Below are positions 33,906 to 45,469 of a stretch of DNA of 64,000 nucleotides, piece by piece. The position numbers and the translations under genes are program-made. Every line of letters starts with the position of its first letter. Position 1 is the first letter of the stretch. Origin of the DNA: Saccharina japonica (taxonomy: Eukaryota; Sar; Phaeophyceae; Laminariales; Laminariaceae); the NCBI GenBank assembly GCA_008828725.1, contig MEHQ01000486.1:34065-98064 (forward strand), written 5' to 3'. The notes beneath the pieces were generated by a model. It was not told the DNA's origin and made no database searches. It saw only the letters and a list, made by a program, of their open reading frames with translations.

Positions 33906-34050
33906 CTGTGGAGGGAAGGGAGAAGTTTGAACGTGTGATTGGTGCCGGCAATGGATGGGAAAGCTCAGGGCAATGTGCAGCCGGACGTAGTCTACATACA
34001 TGTAGATACACCTCGATATATAAAGTGCGGCGGACACGCCTGAGACGCAC

Positions 34051-34434
34051 CTGCTGATATTGACGGTGGACGATAAGAGTATCTACAGGGCCTCTAACCC
34101 AGACTACGATGGTAGCATCCAAGGCTTGAGCAACGGCTCCCAGCACGCCCAGCGATAGGTACCGCCGATCTGCCAAGAAGTTATGTTGAAGAATAACCTC
34201 CAAGTCCGAGAACCGCTTAAGTCTGTCTATGCTGTATAAAAACTCGAAACCCATCGTGCGCACCCGCTGCCCCATTAAGAGACGAAGAGGCGGGCTTTCT
34301 CCGGGGACTGCACATTGCCGTTGCAAGTCGGCCACGGACAAGGCGCGGCCGGCCGTGACGTGGTGGACGATGTTGTCGGCGACTTTCGCTTCGAGGCGGC
34401 GAATGTCACCAATCGGATGCTCGTAACTAGTCCT
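34051..34434 (-). CDS. OTU-like domain, exon 2
   Basis: Bounded by acceptor GCGTTGCAG (34435-34436) and donor CAG|GTGCGT (34049-34050). It is 384 bases long and in phase 0 at both ends. It encodes helices of the OTU fold (RRLEAKVADNIVHHV, then RFSDLEVILQHNFLADRRYL) and a hydrophobic strand segment ALDATIVVWVRG. The in-phase fit with its neighbours is good evidence that these are true exons of one gene. Confidence 0.7.
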
Positions 34435-34718
34435 CTGCAACGCGAAGAGAATCATTTGGCGAGGAGGGGCGGACGGAATGATGAGGAAGTGTGTACGGAT
34501 GTGGGTATAGGTCACCATGTACACATAAAACGTACACGGACACACACATCACTACTGCTGTATGTGCATGACTGCCCTCCACGACACGTGGACGGAGGCA
34601 GGACCTAGCGTTATAGTAGATATCTGCGCAGTGTATGGACAGTGTTAGTGGTGCACCAAGACCTAGTGTTAGAGTAATTATGTGCGCAGTGTATGGACAG
34701 TGTTAGTGGTGCACCCAC

Positions 34719-35336
34719 CTGTCCCAAGAAGCGGCAGTTCCCGTTCAGCAGGGAGTGCCAGCCGCAGTTGCCGTCCCCTTTGCATGAAACAGTTGAGATG
34801 TTCCGGAGCTGCTGGACGAGGCCGCTTGGGCAGTAAAATTTCTGAATTGCGTGCAGTTGTCCTCGCAAGGTTGCAGGATACAGCAAAGCCCCCAAACGAA
34901 GACGCTGGGTGTGCCGTGTGAACGTGTGATGGAAGAGATGGTCTCCCCAGTCTTCGAGGTACCGCTCTGGGGGTACGCTCTGCTGCGTGCAGGGCAGATA
35001 TCCCAACTCAGCACCAGGAGGTGGTACGCCAGAAGGTTTGATTACGGCGAAGAACACGCAGCCAAAGACCAACAGAAGTCTAGTACGAGCAACCACACGA
35101 AGGGTCATAGCAGTCGCCCACAGCAGTCGCACAAGAGGGGCAGCCACAGCAGCGAGGCGGCAGCTGCAGTAGAAGAAGAAGGCAGCTGCTGTAGAATCAT
35201 ACACTCGCCGCCGCTCGCCGGGGCTTGCCGCCGCCTGATACACACACGGGATACCACGGACAGGATCAAATCGAAGGTCACGAAGAAGGGAGTAGTTACA
35301 CGCAACAGAACACCAACCAGACGGAGGGGTGCCCAA
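34719..35336 (-). CDS. OTU-like domain, exon 1 (catalytic Cys)
   Basis: The frame contains STVSCKGDGNCGWHSLLNG, the OTU cysteine protease signature with Asp-Gly-Asn-Cys-Gly-Trp. The preceding ~80 residues (from about 35010, GDHLFHHTFTRHTQRLRLGA) fit the domain start. Donor CAG|GTGGGT at 34717-34718 leaves phase 0 and joins exon 2. The N-terminal 100 residues up to 35336 are hydrophobic and repeat-derived, so the true exon start is probably near 35030. OTU proteases cleave ubiquitin or polyproteins. Helitron OTU domains have no established role. A 58-bp direct repeat (34626, 34684) spans the donor into the intron. Confidence 0.7.
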
Positions 35337-35746
35337 CTTGGGACAGAGGTAGTGGGCGTGCGGTGTGCGTGGTGCGAGTGGATGTATGTGCCGAGGGCGA
35401 CAGGATGTATGTTGCAGAACAGTTTGAAATTTGGGAAAATGTGGGGTTTATCTTTCAGCAGGCGGCGTTTTTCAGATGGGATTGTGTTTAGGTGGCCCAG
35501 GGCACAACGAAGACAAATATGTTTCCGTATAGCGTGGCCCAGAGACTAGCAACGAGGAAACATACGAAGATCCATAGCACACACCCACAGCAGCAATGAG
35601 TGCCGCAGCAGCAACAGCAGAGACAGGAAGACGATGAGTACAGCTACTCGCAACAGCAGGTGAATGGGGTTTATCTTATAGTAAGCGGCGTTTTTCAGAA
35701 GGGAAATTTTTTCCGGGTACAACGAAGCGCAATATTTGTCCGTATA

Positions 35747-37050
35747 GTATGCGGTGTCGCCCTTACATTCTTGAACCCCCAACTTTGCGCCTGCGCTTTT
35801 GAAGTTTATTGGTTAATACATACATAAAAGAGACAACTCTCTAAAATGTGGCCGCGTACGTATACTCATTACAGGTAGTTTGGCACACCAAACGCCCCTT
35901 CAGCTCATAAATTACGACGCCAATGCATCGTCGATCCGTCACTCAACCGCATTGCCACTACCTTCTATGGGTGCTCTTTTTCGTTTTCCAACCTTGAGAG
36001 GTTGTCGTCGTTCCCACCCCCCAATCCGGTAGCATTATACAGCCGTATTTCCCAACCTGGAGAGATTGTGAGCGACGACCTTGGCCATCTGACACCTTGT
36101 CCGCTTATTTTCCCCGACCACTGGAGGTTGTACTTCCCTACGTTGTACAAACAAGGACCTTTTAATTTGTGGCCAACTTGTTTTGCCTTTAGATTGGCCA
36201 ACGTGGGACAGCAACGTACTCAAATGGCCACCTGTGAAGCAACCATAATATCGTGCTTATTTTTGCTCATCTTAGCTATAATGGAGTTTAACACAGTATA
36301 CTAAACGCCATACAGAATGAGTGTATGGGTTTCAGAATGCCCTTAGCGAACTCTAAACAAGCAAAAAGGGTATGTGTTTTAGTGTCGACATATTCGTGTG
36401 GGTTATAGTATGGCGATACTGAAATTCCGTATAATTATATATATGTAGGTTTCAGTACAAACACACTAAGCGCCATACAAACGAAACACGCAACTAAAAA
36501 GTTGCTTAATCAAGCAACGTTTTTAACCAAATAAGCAATAATCAAAGCCACCCCTTTATTTAGTTCACAGGTGGCCATTTGGGTACGTTGCGGGCCCACG
36601 TTGGCCAACCTGAAAGCAAAACAGGTTGGCCACCAATTACAAGGTCCTAGTCTGTACAACGTAGGGAAGTACAACCTCCAGTGGTTGGGAAAAATAGGCG
36701 CACAAGGTGTCAGATGGCCGAAGACATCGCACACAATCTCTCCAGGTTGGAAAATACGCCTGTATAACGTTACCGGATTGGGGGGGGGGGACGACAACCT
36801 CCCAAGGTTGGAAAACGAAAAGAGCGCCCATGCAAGGTAGTGGCAATGCGGTTGATTGGAATGTCAACGATGCAGTGTCGTCGTATTTATGAGCTGCAGG
36901 GGCGTTTGGTGTGCTAAACTACTTGTAATGAGTATACGTACGCGGCCATATTTTAGATAGTTGTCTCTTTTATGTATGTATTAACCAATAAACTTCAAAG
37001 GCGCAGGCGCAAAGTTTGGGGTTCAAAAACGTAATGGCGACACCGCATAC
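35747..37050. mobile_element. Fold-back element with ~490 bp arms, TA target duplication
   Basis: Left arm 35747-36238 and right arm 36564-37050 are inverted copies starting GTATGCGGTGTCGCC, separated by a 325-base loop. TA flanks both ends. The arms contain AACCTTGAGAGGTTGTCG-type sequence and G/C runs. The loop is shared with 53287-53630 in direct orientation. No transposase frame is present. It would form a large cruciform if extruded. Confidence 0.75.
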
Positions 37051-37111
37051 TATCAAAGCGCGCATAGTAACGGCCACCGCGCGTACCATAATCATTATAT
37101 ATCGATTCAAC

Positions 37112-37733
37112 ATAGTATACCAGGCATATATTATAATTATTATCAGTAATCTTCACAAAGAAGACGCTGGTCCCACCGGTAGGTTCTAAAATCAAAGCTC
37201 ACTACACCCAGTATATACACGGTACACATGCATATACGGCCAAGTTAACAAAACTTTAAGTACTCGTCTCTCTCTAGTCGACTGCACAATCCAAGAAGGC
37301 AACACCAGAAAACCGACACAACACGGGCGCGATATACATGTGCTAATACTCCATCATCGCAAGTATCGATCCAATTCTTCTTCAACCCCCATCCACCTCG
37401 TGGACGATATGAAAAAACTAAACGACGACACAATAAAAACATAACGAAGAGCACGAAAACGCCGACGTATATACGTAACCTGAGTCGAAAAACAAAAAAA
37501 ATGTACACACAAATACGTACCGGGAAATGGTAGGTAACACTAAACTACAACTTCCTGCTGCCACGCTATATGTTTTGCCCCCTGTCACCCCCTGGGACGA
37601 AACACCTATACATACTTGATATATAGTAGTAGTACATACTGTAGTTGCCTCTACAATGCTGTTATTACTAATAGCGAGTTGCGAATAACCATTCATTTGT
37701 TTTTCAGCTCCGACCTTAACCGCACGTCGAAAT
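37112..37733 (-). repeat. Right arm of the ~620 bp inverted pair flanking the Helitron
   Basis: Reverse complement of 26257-26875 with substitutions and indels. It lies just beyond the fold-back element. See the partner for the open question of whether the pair belongs to one large element. Confidence 0.75.
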
Positions 37734-38485
37734 ATGCATAGGTACCAAATGGACAATTTCCCGGAATAGTTTCACTTTTCGTCTCCGGCCGTGCGTCTTT
37801 TCTCGCGCTATCGGCTGCGGGGCACGCAGGGGCCCCGCGTGTACACCACGGCGCAAGTGCGGGTCCCGGTCGAAGCCCATGGGGCGTGCTCTGGGCCTTC
37901 GAAGTCGCGAAATCTGGCAAAAAACTCAGGGGAGACGTTCCGACTTGACACCGCCTTGCAGCTACATGAAAAACCTGCCGCACGACTTTTGTTTATCAGC
38001 GTGTGAATTTGAATGGTTCATTTTTTACACGTCGCACGAACGGAACACACACAGCACTCACCACGCACGAGACAACAAGGACCACACCCACATGGAACGA
38101 GGCACACATCTAGCGCCATGCATCAGTAGTAGTTAATACATTGTTGCATGCGTCTGCTCTCCATGGGTTGTGTACAGCAGTATTCAGCTGTACGAGACGC
38201 TTCAAAAATTACACGCGCATTATTTATGTAAATTTGTAATTTGGTTCCAATAATATTTTGGAATCTACGTAGAGTACACATGCATACATGCACAGATCTC
38301 GAGTACGTATTTATGTACAGCAGTACGCATATCATATCTAGCTCTCTCTTATCTACGAGCGATAGGCCGATCTACACACGTACGATTACAAGTACTTTGG
38401 TACAGTAGGAGTACTACTGCTGCTGTACTTTACGGGAACTGGTATCTAGTTTACATTACACACTACAAAGCAGCCAAGGCGCCCC
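37734..38485. other. No gene seen
   Basis: A GC-rich island at 37780-37960 and AT-rich sequence after it. No supported ORF, RNA gene or repeat. Confidence 0.45.
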
Positions 38486-38599
38486 TTATCGAACAGCACA
38501 GCAGTACAGCAGAAGAAGCTGCAGAACACTCAGCAGCCAGCCGCTGTTCAGATTGTTGCGTTTGTGGCGGCTGTTGTTGTTGTGTCCTATGTATATTAT

Positions 38600-38924
38600 G
38601 CGTGCGCCGGGGCCGTAGTAAAAAGCTACGAGTAGCAGGAGGAATCCAGCAGATCTAGTTGTGACAGCTACGAACAACGAGTACTGATTTGCTGTGTTTT
38701 GTCTTTCATTGTGTATGCGGGTGTGTTTGATGTATGCGATTCCGGCTTGCACAGCATTCGCATCCTCAGCACTGCGTGCGTCCACCTGTGCTTGCACTGC
38801 AGCTACAGCGGCATGCGCATTTTCTTCTGCCCGGGTTTGCGCAGCAGCCAAAGCCGCCTGAACGTCGTGCGCAGCAGCAACCCGAATAACCCCAGCCTCC
38901 GGCGACTTGCTCTCCTCGGACTTA
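38600..38924 (-). CDS. Possible exon: Ala-rich coiled coil plus hydrophobic segment
   Basis: An acceptor-like GAGTTCCCAG precedes 38924. The frame then runs through about 60 Ala/Gln/Glu/Asp-rich residues with heptad spacing (AALAAAQTRAEENAHAAV, then DARSAEDANAVQAG), followed by SAGFLLLLVAFYYG, a plausible membrane segment. The frame stays open to 38486, but the end looks non-coding. No family is recognised. It could be one exon of a host gene or chance. Confidence 0.3.
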
Positions 38925-41160
38925 CTGGGAACTCAAAACTAGTCTGTATCACACCTTGGACCCGTTGCTCTGACTCTGCTGCACTGCGCTATCACGTGCA
39001 GGTCACAACTACAAACTGGACCAGGTGTATATCACGGGCTACGATTCATACTATTAATACCATGTATTTCTGCATTGATCTGATTGGCCAAGCTTCTTAC
39101 GTACGTACAAAACTGACATTCTCTCATTCTTCCGAGAATATTCTGCCTCTGATTGTAATATCACCCGCTCTTTACAGCAACGATTAAAAACAACAAAACC
39201 GCTATTAATAATACCCGTCATGGGTATGTATAACACTTCATACTCGCCGAAAATTTGGGCCGAGGGCACCCGGATATACAGCTGTTCGACGAGCACCCTT
39301 AGACGAGTACTCGGCTGCTAAACGCGTACTAGGGAACCCGCCCAAAAGGTATTACGTACGAGTGAATACTCTTTTCTAGGACCGGGGTGGGACTCGTCGG
39401 GCAACAGCTCTGTCATAACTAGCTTCAATACCTTAAACAGTGTGTGCGTTTCTGGGGACTGTAGGAGCAGTAAGCGTCGAAGACTGCTTTCGCGCATCGC
39501 CGCCAATGAGAATGGACGGGCGCTATTGTCGAGAGGCGCGCACGAATAATGCCAATGCCTGGAGACTGCGTTTGTTCGAGAACTCGCTCTTTTTTTATTT
39601 AGACCAGGCACAAGAGAAGATACGATGGGAACGCCTGTAAATATATACGATGATGCTCTCCATCATGCACGTTCTTCCACGTACGTACGCGTACCCGTTT
39701 CTATTAGCGTGGTTCACCCGACCGGGATAACTACTCGGTGATGCTCTTGACGCTGTTATTGGTCAACTGCATTGGTCGCTACAGACACATGCTGTCTGAC
39801 ATTGAAAAGTTGGATAAGTAGATCTATCTATTACATATAGTTCGTCTGATGCCCAAAAAACAATACTTTAATCAAGTAATCTTTGATGCCCACTTTATCA
39901 TAGGAACTTAGAGTGGCGCTGATGGGGAAAAAAAAACAAACAGTTAGGTTTGATGCCCAATTTTTTCAAATCAACCACAAATAGAACATATATTCTGCAT
40001 GCGACGGTTGACTTTCGATCTCGATATAGACTCAGTCCACGACTAACTAACTTCGTACCGGGCAAGGCCAGAAAATAAGCATAGCGGCCTCGAAGGTGTC
40101 ATTACGATTCGTAGTCTAGGGGGCGAGCGGTTGCTTGCGGTGTCCGACGGTCTTCGTCCTAAAACCTTCAAAAATTGTCGTTCTTGCCATCGGAGATCTT
40201 TGGTATTCTGTTTTTAACTCCTCATCAGCCAAATGTGTTTTCACCAGACGCCTGATCGGCGCCCTCCGCATATCATCGACCGAGGTGTGTGGACTGTGAC
40301 ACTAACGTGGGTCGGAGGTCCTAACAAGCACGACGCGTTCAGAGTCCATGACGCGGTCGTTGGGTTTGTCGATCGATATGTCAAAATGTCAAACTTGAAA
40401 AGTTGTGATTTGTTTCTTGTATGATACGTACCCGGTATATAAACCAAATATCCCTGTCGTGTATGCGTACGAATACGAGTACTTGACGTATGTGCTGTCT
40501 GGTATATACGAACCAAGTATCAACTACGTATCCCCGTCGCATATACGTACTCGTACGAGTATGAGTACGGGCTCAGGTTCTGCTTGAGCCTGTGGAACTT
40601 TCCTTTCTTGTCTGTGTAACGTCGAGGAGACGCCAGGTTGTTGGAGCGTCCAGGCTCGACGACACAGTTTGTACGATAAGAGACGGAGATCGTATGACAG
40701 GGGAATTTAGTGATACTTGCATGGGAGATCCTTGCGGTGATCTCCGGATATGTGCAGGTTGGACGAATTCGGGACGGCTTTGAACATGAGCAGAGGAGGA
40801 ATGGATGTTGTTTAGGGACCTGCAGAAACCCCGTCCTTTTCTAAAGCAGTGGTGCTTTCGTCGCGCACTCTGACAGGCAACGTACGTATCATATGATACA
40901 AGTACGACCAGAGCGAGGATTAACGGTACAATCTCAGCAAAGATTAAAAGTAGCAACCGCACTGCTGCGATACTCTACGTAGAGCAGCCGCGAACCACGA
41001 AGACAAGCACGGCGCACGTACGAGTTGTACTACAGTATGCCAACCCGCGACGTAAGAAGACAGTGCCGGGCATGCCGGCGTAGGGAGAAGCGTGCGTTTT
41101 GAATGCGTGTGTGGGAGAAAAGACTGGAATATTTTTGTTTGCATTTGCTCCACTCTAAGT
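38925..41160. other. No gene seen
   Basis: More than 2 kb without a frame of coding character or a recognisable RNA gene. TACGTACTCGTACGAGTATG near 40545 is part of the window-wide palindromic word pattern. Confidence 0.45.
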
Positions 41161-41194
41161 TGCTATGATAAGTTGGACAAAATACTAAGTCTAA

Positions 41195-41500
41195 GTGGCC
41201 CATCAAAACCATGCAAGCACGCGCAATGGGGGACAAGGGGATCTATGGCTATGTCACTTCTGTTCGTCTTCCATCCATTATTCGATATTTGGGACATACT
41301 TGCATGGAGTTCCACTCTGTTATCATTTTATTTTTCCTTCCTTTTCTCTTGCATGCGCGCGATCACGGGGTTGCTGCATTAAATGATGATTCACGAACAG
41401 AACACTATAACAGTAAGCGACTCGTCAAAACCATGCAAGCATATACGCAAAATGGGGGACAAGGGGATCTATGGCTATGTATCAACTGTTCGTCTTTCCA
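41195..41500. repeat. Two-copy ~85 bp direct repeat
   Basis: TCAAAACCATGCAAGCA followed by ATGGGGGACAAGGGGATCTA and TGGCTATGT occurs near 41203 and 41427. No function is seen. Confidence 0.7.
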
Positions 41501-41599
41501 TTATTTATTTGACTTATACTGGTAGGTATATTGTACATGGCATATTATTAGTATTTCATTTTTGTCACCCGACAATGTGTACGTAGCCTTATTATTAAT

Positions 41600-42189
41600 G
41601 GTGAAATTTACGGGGTTCTTTACTGTGCGGTTTTCCTTTTTGCCCTCTTGAAAACCGCACCGCACCGCACCGTAGGTTTTGCGATTTCGAAAAACCGCAC
41701 CGAACCGCACCGCAGGAAACAAAATAGAAACAAACCGCACCGTAGGGTCCACGACATCTGAAAACCACACCGAACCGCACCGTACCATTACCGATTTCTG
41801 AAAACCGCACCGAACCGGACCGTAGGATGCATGAAAAAAACGAACAGCACCGTAAGATTTTTAAAATCTGAAAACAGTACCGAACCGCACCGTAAGATTC
41901 CCGATTTCTGAATACCGCGCCGAACCGCACCGTAAGATTCCTGATTTATGAAAACCGCATCGAACCGCACCGTAGGATTCCTGATTTCTAAAAGCCCCAC
42001 CGAACCGCACCGTAGGATGCTGAAAAAACCGAACGGCACCGTGGGATTCCCAATATCGGATAACCGCACCGAACCGCACCCCAATATTTTTGCTTCCCAA
42101 AAACCGCACCGAACCGGACCGTAGGATTTTCGGAAAAAAAACGCACCGTGCACGGACGGTCACCCGTAAAGAACCCTGTAAAATTAGTG
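41600..42189. mobile_element. 40-bp tandem array between 20-bp inverted repeats
   Basis: About 12 units of a 40-bp repeat (CCGAACCGCACCGTAGGATT plus a variable half; exact 40-bp steps at 41881, 41921, 41961 and 42001) lie between GAAATTTACGGGGTTCTTTA at 41603-41622 and its near-complement at 42167-42186. This is the structure of a MITE with expanded subterminal repeats. The minus frames read Arg/Phe/Gly/Val repeats, which are not a gene. Confidence 0.75.
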
Positions 42190-44040
42190 CTGCTGTGTGC
42201 CACTATGATTCACTAGGCCCCAACAGGTCCACACCTAAAACGGTAATTTGCAACCGCCGAATACTACGAAAACCAGGTGCCCACCTCCGTGTTCAATTAG
42301 CCCTACGCCTTTAACCTCTTCCCCGTTGACTTCCGAGGAAGCATCGAGCGACAACCTCCTTTCCATATATTTTCCTTGTTTGCAGCTTCTACACTATGAT
42401 GGCTATCCTGCCTTCAGACAGAAACAAGCAATCCCTCGATATGTTTCCCCAAATAATCCCAAGTATTCTTGACATCCGACAATGTGTAGCACGAGCTTCA
42501 ACGTTCAAAACTCATAAGCACCCGAAATATTAAAACAACGGAAATAAAAGTAGCGTCCTTCCTATTGAGTCATTACTTCTAATACGAGCCGGTCACACTT
42601 TAGGCCCTACCGCCGTGGGGGCGGTGGGGCCTCTTATTTCCTAGTATAATAGATAGATTATGATTTCGTTTTACTGCTGTACATCGTCAAATTAGAGCAC
42701 GTATAGGATTATATAGAGTGTTATATGTATATACTGTTATTTGGGATACTTGTTTATGGTAAATTTCATGTATAAGAGATCGATTGATTGATTTGATTGG
42801 GAATTAAATTGAGTCAGTGCGGAACAATCGATTGGTTTGGCTGTAAATAAGGTCAAAATAGAGCACGTTTATAAGTATAGAATATTATATACATGTTATT
42901 ATTGGGGATACTTGTTTATTGTACCTTGTATAGTGTGATAGATCGATTGATTGATTTGATTGGGGATTACATTGAGTCAATGTGACTGGTTTAGAGGATT
43001 AACAAATACTGTACAAGTTCTTTGGTCGCGTTTTGGTTTGTCCGACTTCGTTTAAGTACTTGTTGCGCGATAATCACTACAAGAATGTGCCTACGTTCCT
43101 CATACAGGTTGTAAATGAGTTCGGGTTTGTTGGTTGATCTACATTTGTTGCATACTATGAGACGATCACACGACAAGGGCTTTTTGCAGGTAGTTTGACT
43201 TTTTGCAGGCAATTTGGTTTTAGCCTTTATGATGGTGATTTTCTTCGCAGGTTCTTCAGGCTCTGCAAGATCGTTCTCACAGGTGTTTCAGGGGTAGTGA
43301 TACTGCAAACTGGTTCTAGTTTTCAAGTATGTATGGGGAATGTAAGCCTTTCTATAGCTGCTCTTTGTCATGCCGAGAACTTACCGGAATTGGAAACATG
43401 GTTTAGAGATATTATCATAGGGAGTCGGGAACGGGAGAAGCTCGATAAAAGTACGTTGTGTTTTTGAGGATTGTGAAGCATGCATTAATATTCATCAATG
43501 GAACAAAATAATATTTCAGATGTCAGTGGAGCTTACACGCCATGGGAACTACTACATACAGCGGAGCTACATAAATTGAGGGAGCTACTATACACACACT
43601 CTCAAGGCTGCATAGGAATTTGCTACTAATGGTTATGCATGAATCTATGTAGGCCCTGAAACCTTTATCGAGTGTTACTCTATAAATGATTGTTTATACC
43701 TCGATATATGTTTACTAAATGATAGAGTCTGCTAGTTCAACTTCGTTGAGATGATGTGTAAATAATATACAACAATGACGGATATAGCTAATGCCTAAAA
43801 TTAGGTTGATGTTTCTTAGATACCTAGGGGATTCCATACGTTACTCTGTTAGTGAAGAGTCGAGCTTTCGAAGGGTTGCATATGTATATTCTTTTTATGA
43901 TGAGTGGACAACTTTTAATAAGCCAGGAAGGTAGATATACATGTTCTCGAAACCTTTTCCCACCCACTTTGTCCCGAGCCACTGTTTATGCCCGTTTGAT
44001 GGAGGCAACCCGGTGTTACTAGACTCCATCGATCCCCTGA
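42190..44040. other. No gene; one hairpin-tail element
   Basis: At 42603-42658 GGCCCTACCGCC pairs with GGGCGGTGGGGCC and is followed by CCTAGTATAATAGATAGATT, the hairpin-plus-tail arrangement also seen at 12727-12771. Two diverged direct repeats with GATTGATTTGATTGGG lie at 42780 and 42948. Nothing else is supported. The 5' LTR of the Ty3 element should lie near the end of this stretch but was not recognised. Confidence 0.4.
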
Positions 44041-44102
44041 ACTCCACTCGTCTCCCTGGACTACATCTTTGAAGACCATCTTCGCCTTGTACGACGCAGC
44101 TT

Positions 44103-44236
44103 CGTCGAATCCGTCGTGTACTGCGCAGCTTCGTCGAGTACATTGGGTACAACACAGCACACATCGTCGTCGAATCCGTCGTGTACTGCACAGCTTCGTC
44201 GAGTACATCGGATACAACACAGCGACGTCGAGTTCA
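44103..44236. repeat. 65-bp tandem duplication
   Basis: CGTCGAATCCGTCGTGTACT and the following bases start at 44103 and again at 44168. It lies just upstream of the Ty3 element coding region. Confidence 0.75.
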
Positions 44237-44542
44237 TCTTACTCTACACGACAGCAAAGCGAGAGGTTTCGTCAAAGGGAAACGGGCGGCGTCCCGGGGA
44301 GGGGGGGACGAGTGATGGAAGGGAGGAACATAACAGGGTCGCCAAACGGCCATGGCAGGAAGAGAGGGACCGTTTTGGGTACCTTACCTTATCCGAGGGG
44401 AGGCCCGCCACAGGGAGGTCCGCAACAGGAAGGCCTGCCACAGAGCGGCTAGGCTGGAGACCCACCACAGGGCGGCCAGGTTGGATGGGGTTCGCGGGGT
44501 TGTGCAGGACAAGGGGCAACAGGACCGGCAAATCCTGTAGGA

Positions 44543-45265
44543 GTGGGAGGCGGGTATAATCAGATAGCCTTTCCGCCTCTACCGTCGCCTTTTGGAGTCG
44601 GAGGACGATGGGGTCCACAGGCAGCCCCAAGAAGAGCACAACCGAACCCTAGATCGGGGTGGGGACCTCTGATGCTGCCAAGGCCGCCGCGGCAACAACA
44701 GCGACGGTTCGCTGGGCAACAGCAGCCAGGGTTCGCTAGGCAACAGCATCCAGGGTTCGTTGGGCAACAGCAGCCAGGGTTCGTTGGGCAACAGCTGCCA
44801 GGGTTGGCTGGTCAACAGCAGCCAGGGTTTGTTGGTCAACAGCAGTCAGGGTTCGCTGGTCAACAGCAGCCAGGATTCATCGGACCAGCGGGAACTCAGA
44901 GGTGGCAGGCACCGTGGGGTGGTTACCCCATGATGCAGGGGTGGAGACCCCAGGGAAGACAACCATCCTTCCCACTAGGAACTGATGGATCGCGGATCGG
45001 ACAGCTTAATCCGTTATACGACATAACCGGAGGGTTTCCTAAAGAAACCCAACGCATGGTCGACCGCCTAGTCAAGGAAATAGGGGTAGAAGGACGGAAG
45101 AGCGCTTACGAGTCGGTGCTGCAACCGGGAGCGGTAAGGAAGCTCTCGATGAAGAATGATCAAGTGTTCTTCGTTGACGAGATGACTAAATTATTCGCAA
45201 GACACCCCAACTGGACAATGCCCAAGGATCAGCTGAACGGTACGGCTCCAGCGTCCTCGCACTGA
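44543..45265 (+). CDS. Gag-like protein of the Ty3/Gypsy element (tentative)
   Basis: 240 codons. After a Pro/Arg-rich start, residues ~48-115 are eight near-perfect 8-residue repeats of the type GQQQPGFV (24-bp unit, 44705-44885). A more globular C-terminal part (about residues 150-235) then ends with TGA. It precedes the RT frame on the same strand, the position of Gag. No zinc knuckle and no aspartic protease motif is visible, so Gag is the best guess from position and not from a domain match. It may be only the C-terminal part of a longer Gag. Confidence 0.45.
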   Translation: MGGGYNQIAFPPLPSPFGVGGRWGPQAAPRRAQPNPRSGWGPLMLPRPPRQQQRRFAGQQQPGFARQQHPGFVGQQQPGFVGQQLPGLAGQQQPGFVGQQQSGFAGQQQPGFIGPAGTQRWQAPWGGYPMMQGWRPQGRQPSFPLGTDGSRIGQLNPLYDITGGFPKETQRMVDRLVKEIGVEGRKSAYESVLQPGAVRKLSMKNDQVFFVDEMTKLFARHPNWTMPKDQLNGTAPASSH

Positions 45266-45469
45266 GATGGACTGTCAAACATGCGGGTGGCGGTTTTTAT
45301 GCGCTAACTACCGGATTTGTCTATGGTCAAGATGGCCTTTGCGAACAACCACCGTACGCGTGTACCGACGTTCGATGGACGCGAGATTGTGAAGTTGGTC
45401 AAGAAACTCACAATCACAGAGTGGTGGACTCGGGGACCTGCAGCACATTAAGGATGAGATGAAGCGTCC

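Larger units (their letters stand above)
27514..35336 (-). mobile_element. Helitron-like element with OTU, Rep and helicase domains (decayed)
   Basis: A single minus-strand gene with introns codes for an OTU-like protease domain, a linker, a Cys cluster, the HUH-type Rep nuclease and a PIF1-like helicase. This is the RepHel combination that defines Helitrons. Helitron subgroups called Helentron or Helitron2 are known to carry OTU domains. Frameshifts and in-frame stops (TAA 31813-31815, TAG 30185-30187, TAA 27733-27735) show it is degenerate. The 5' TC and 3' hairpin-CTRR termini were not found. Confidence 0.85.

Noticed and set aside
43915-44220. Cys/Arg/Ser ORFs near 44.1 kb
   Set aside because: They are produced by the 65-bp tandem duplication.
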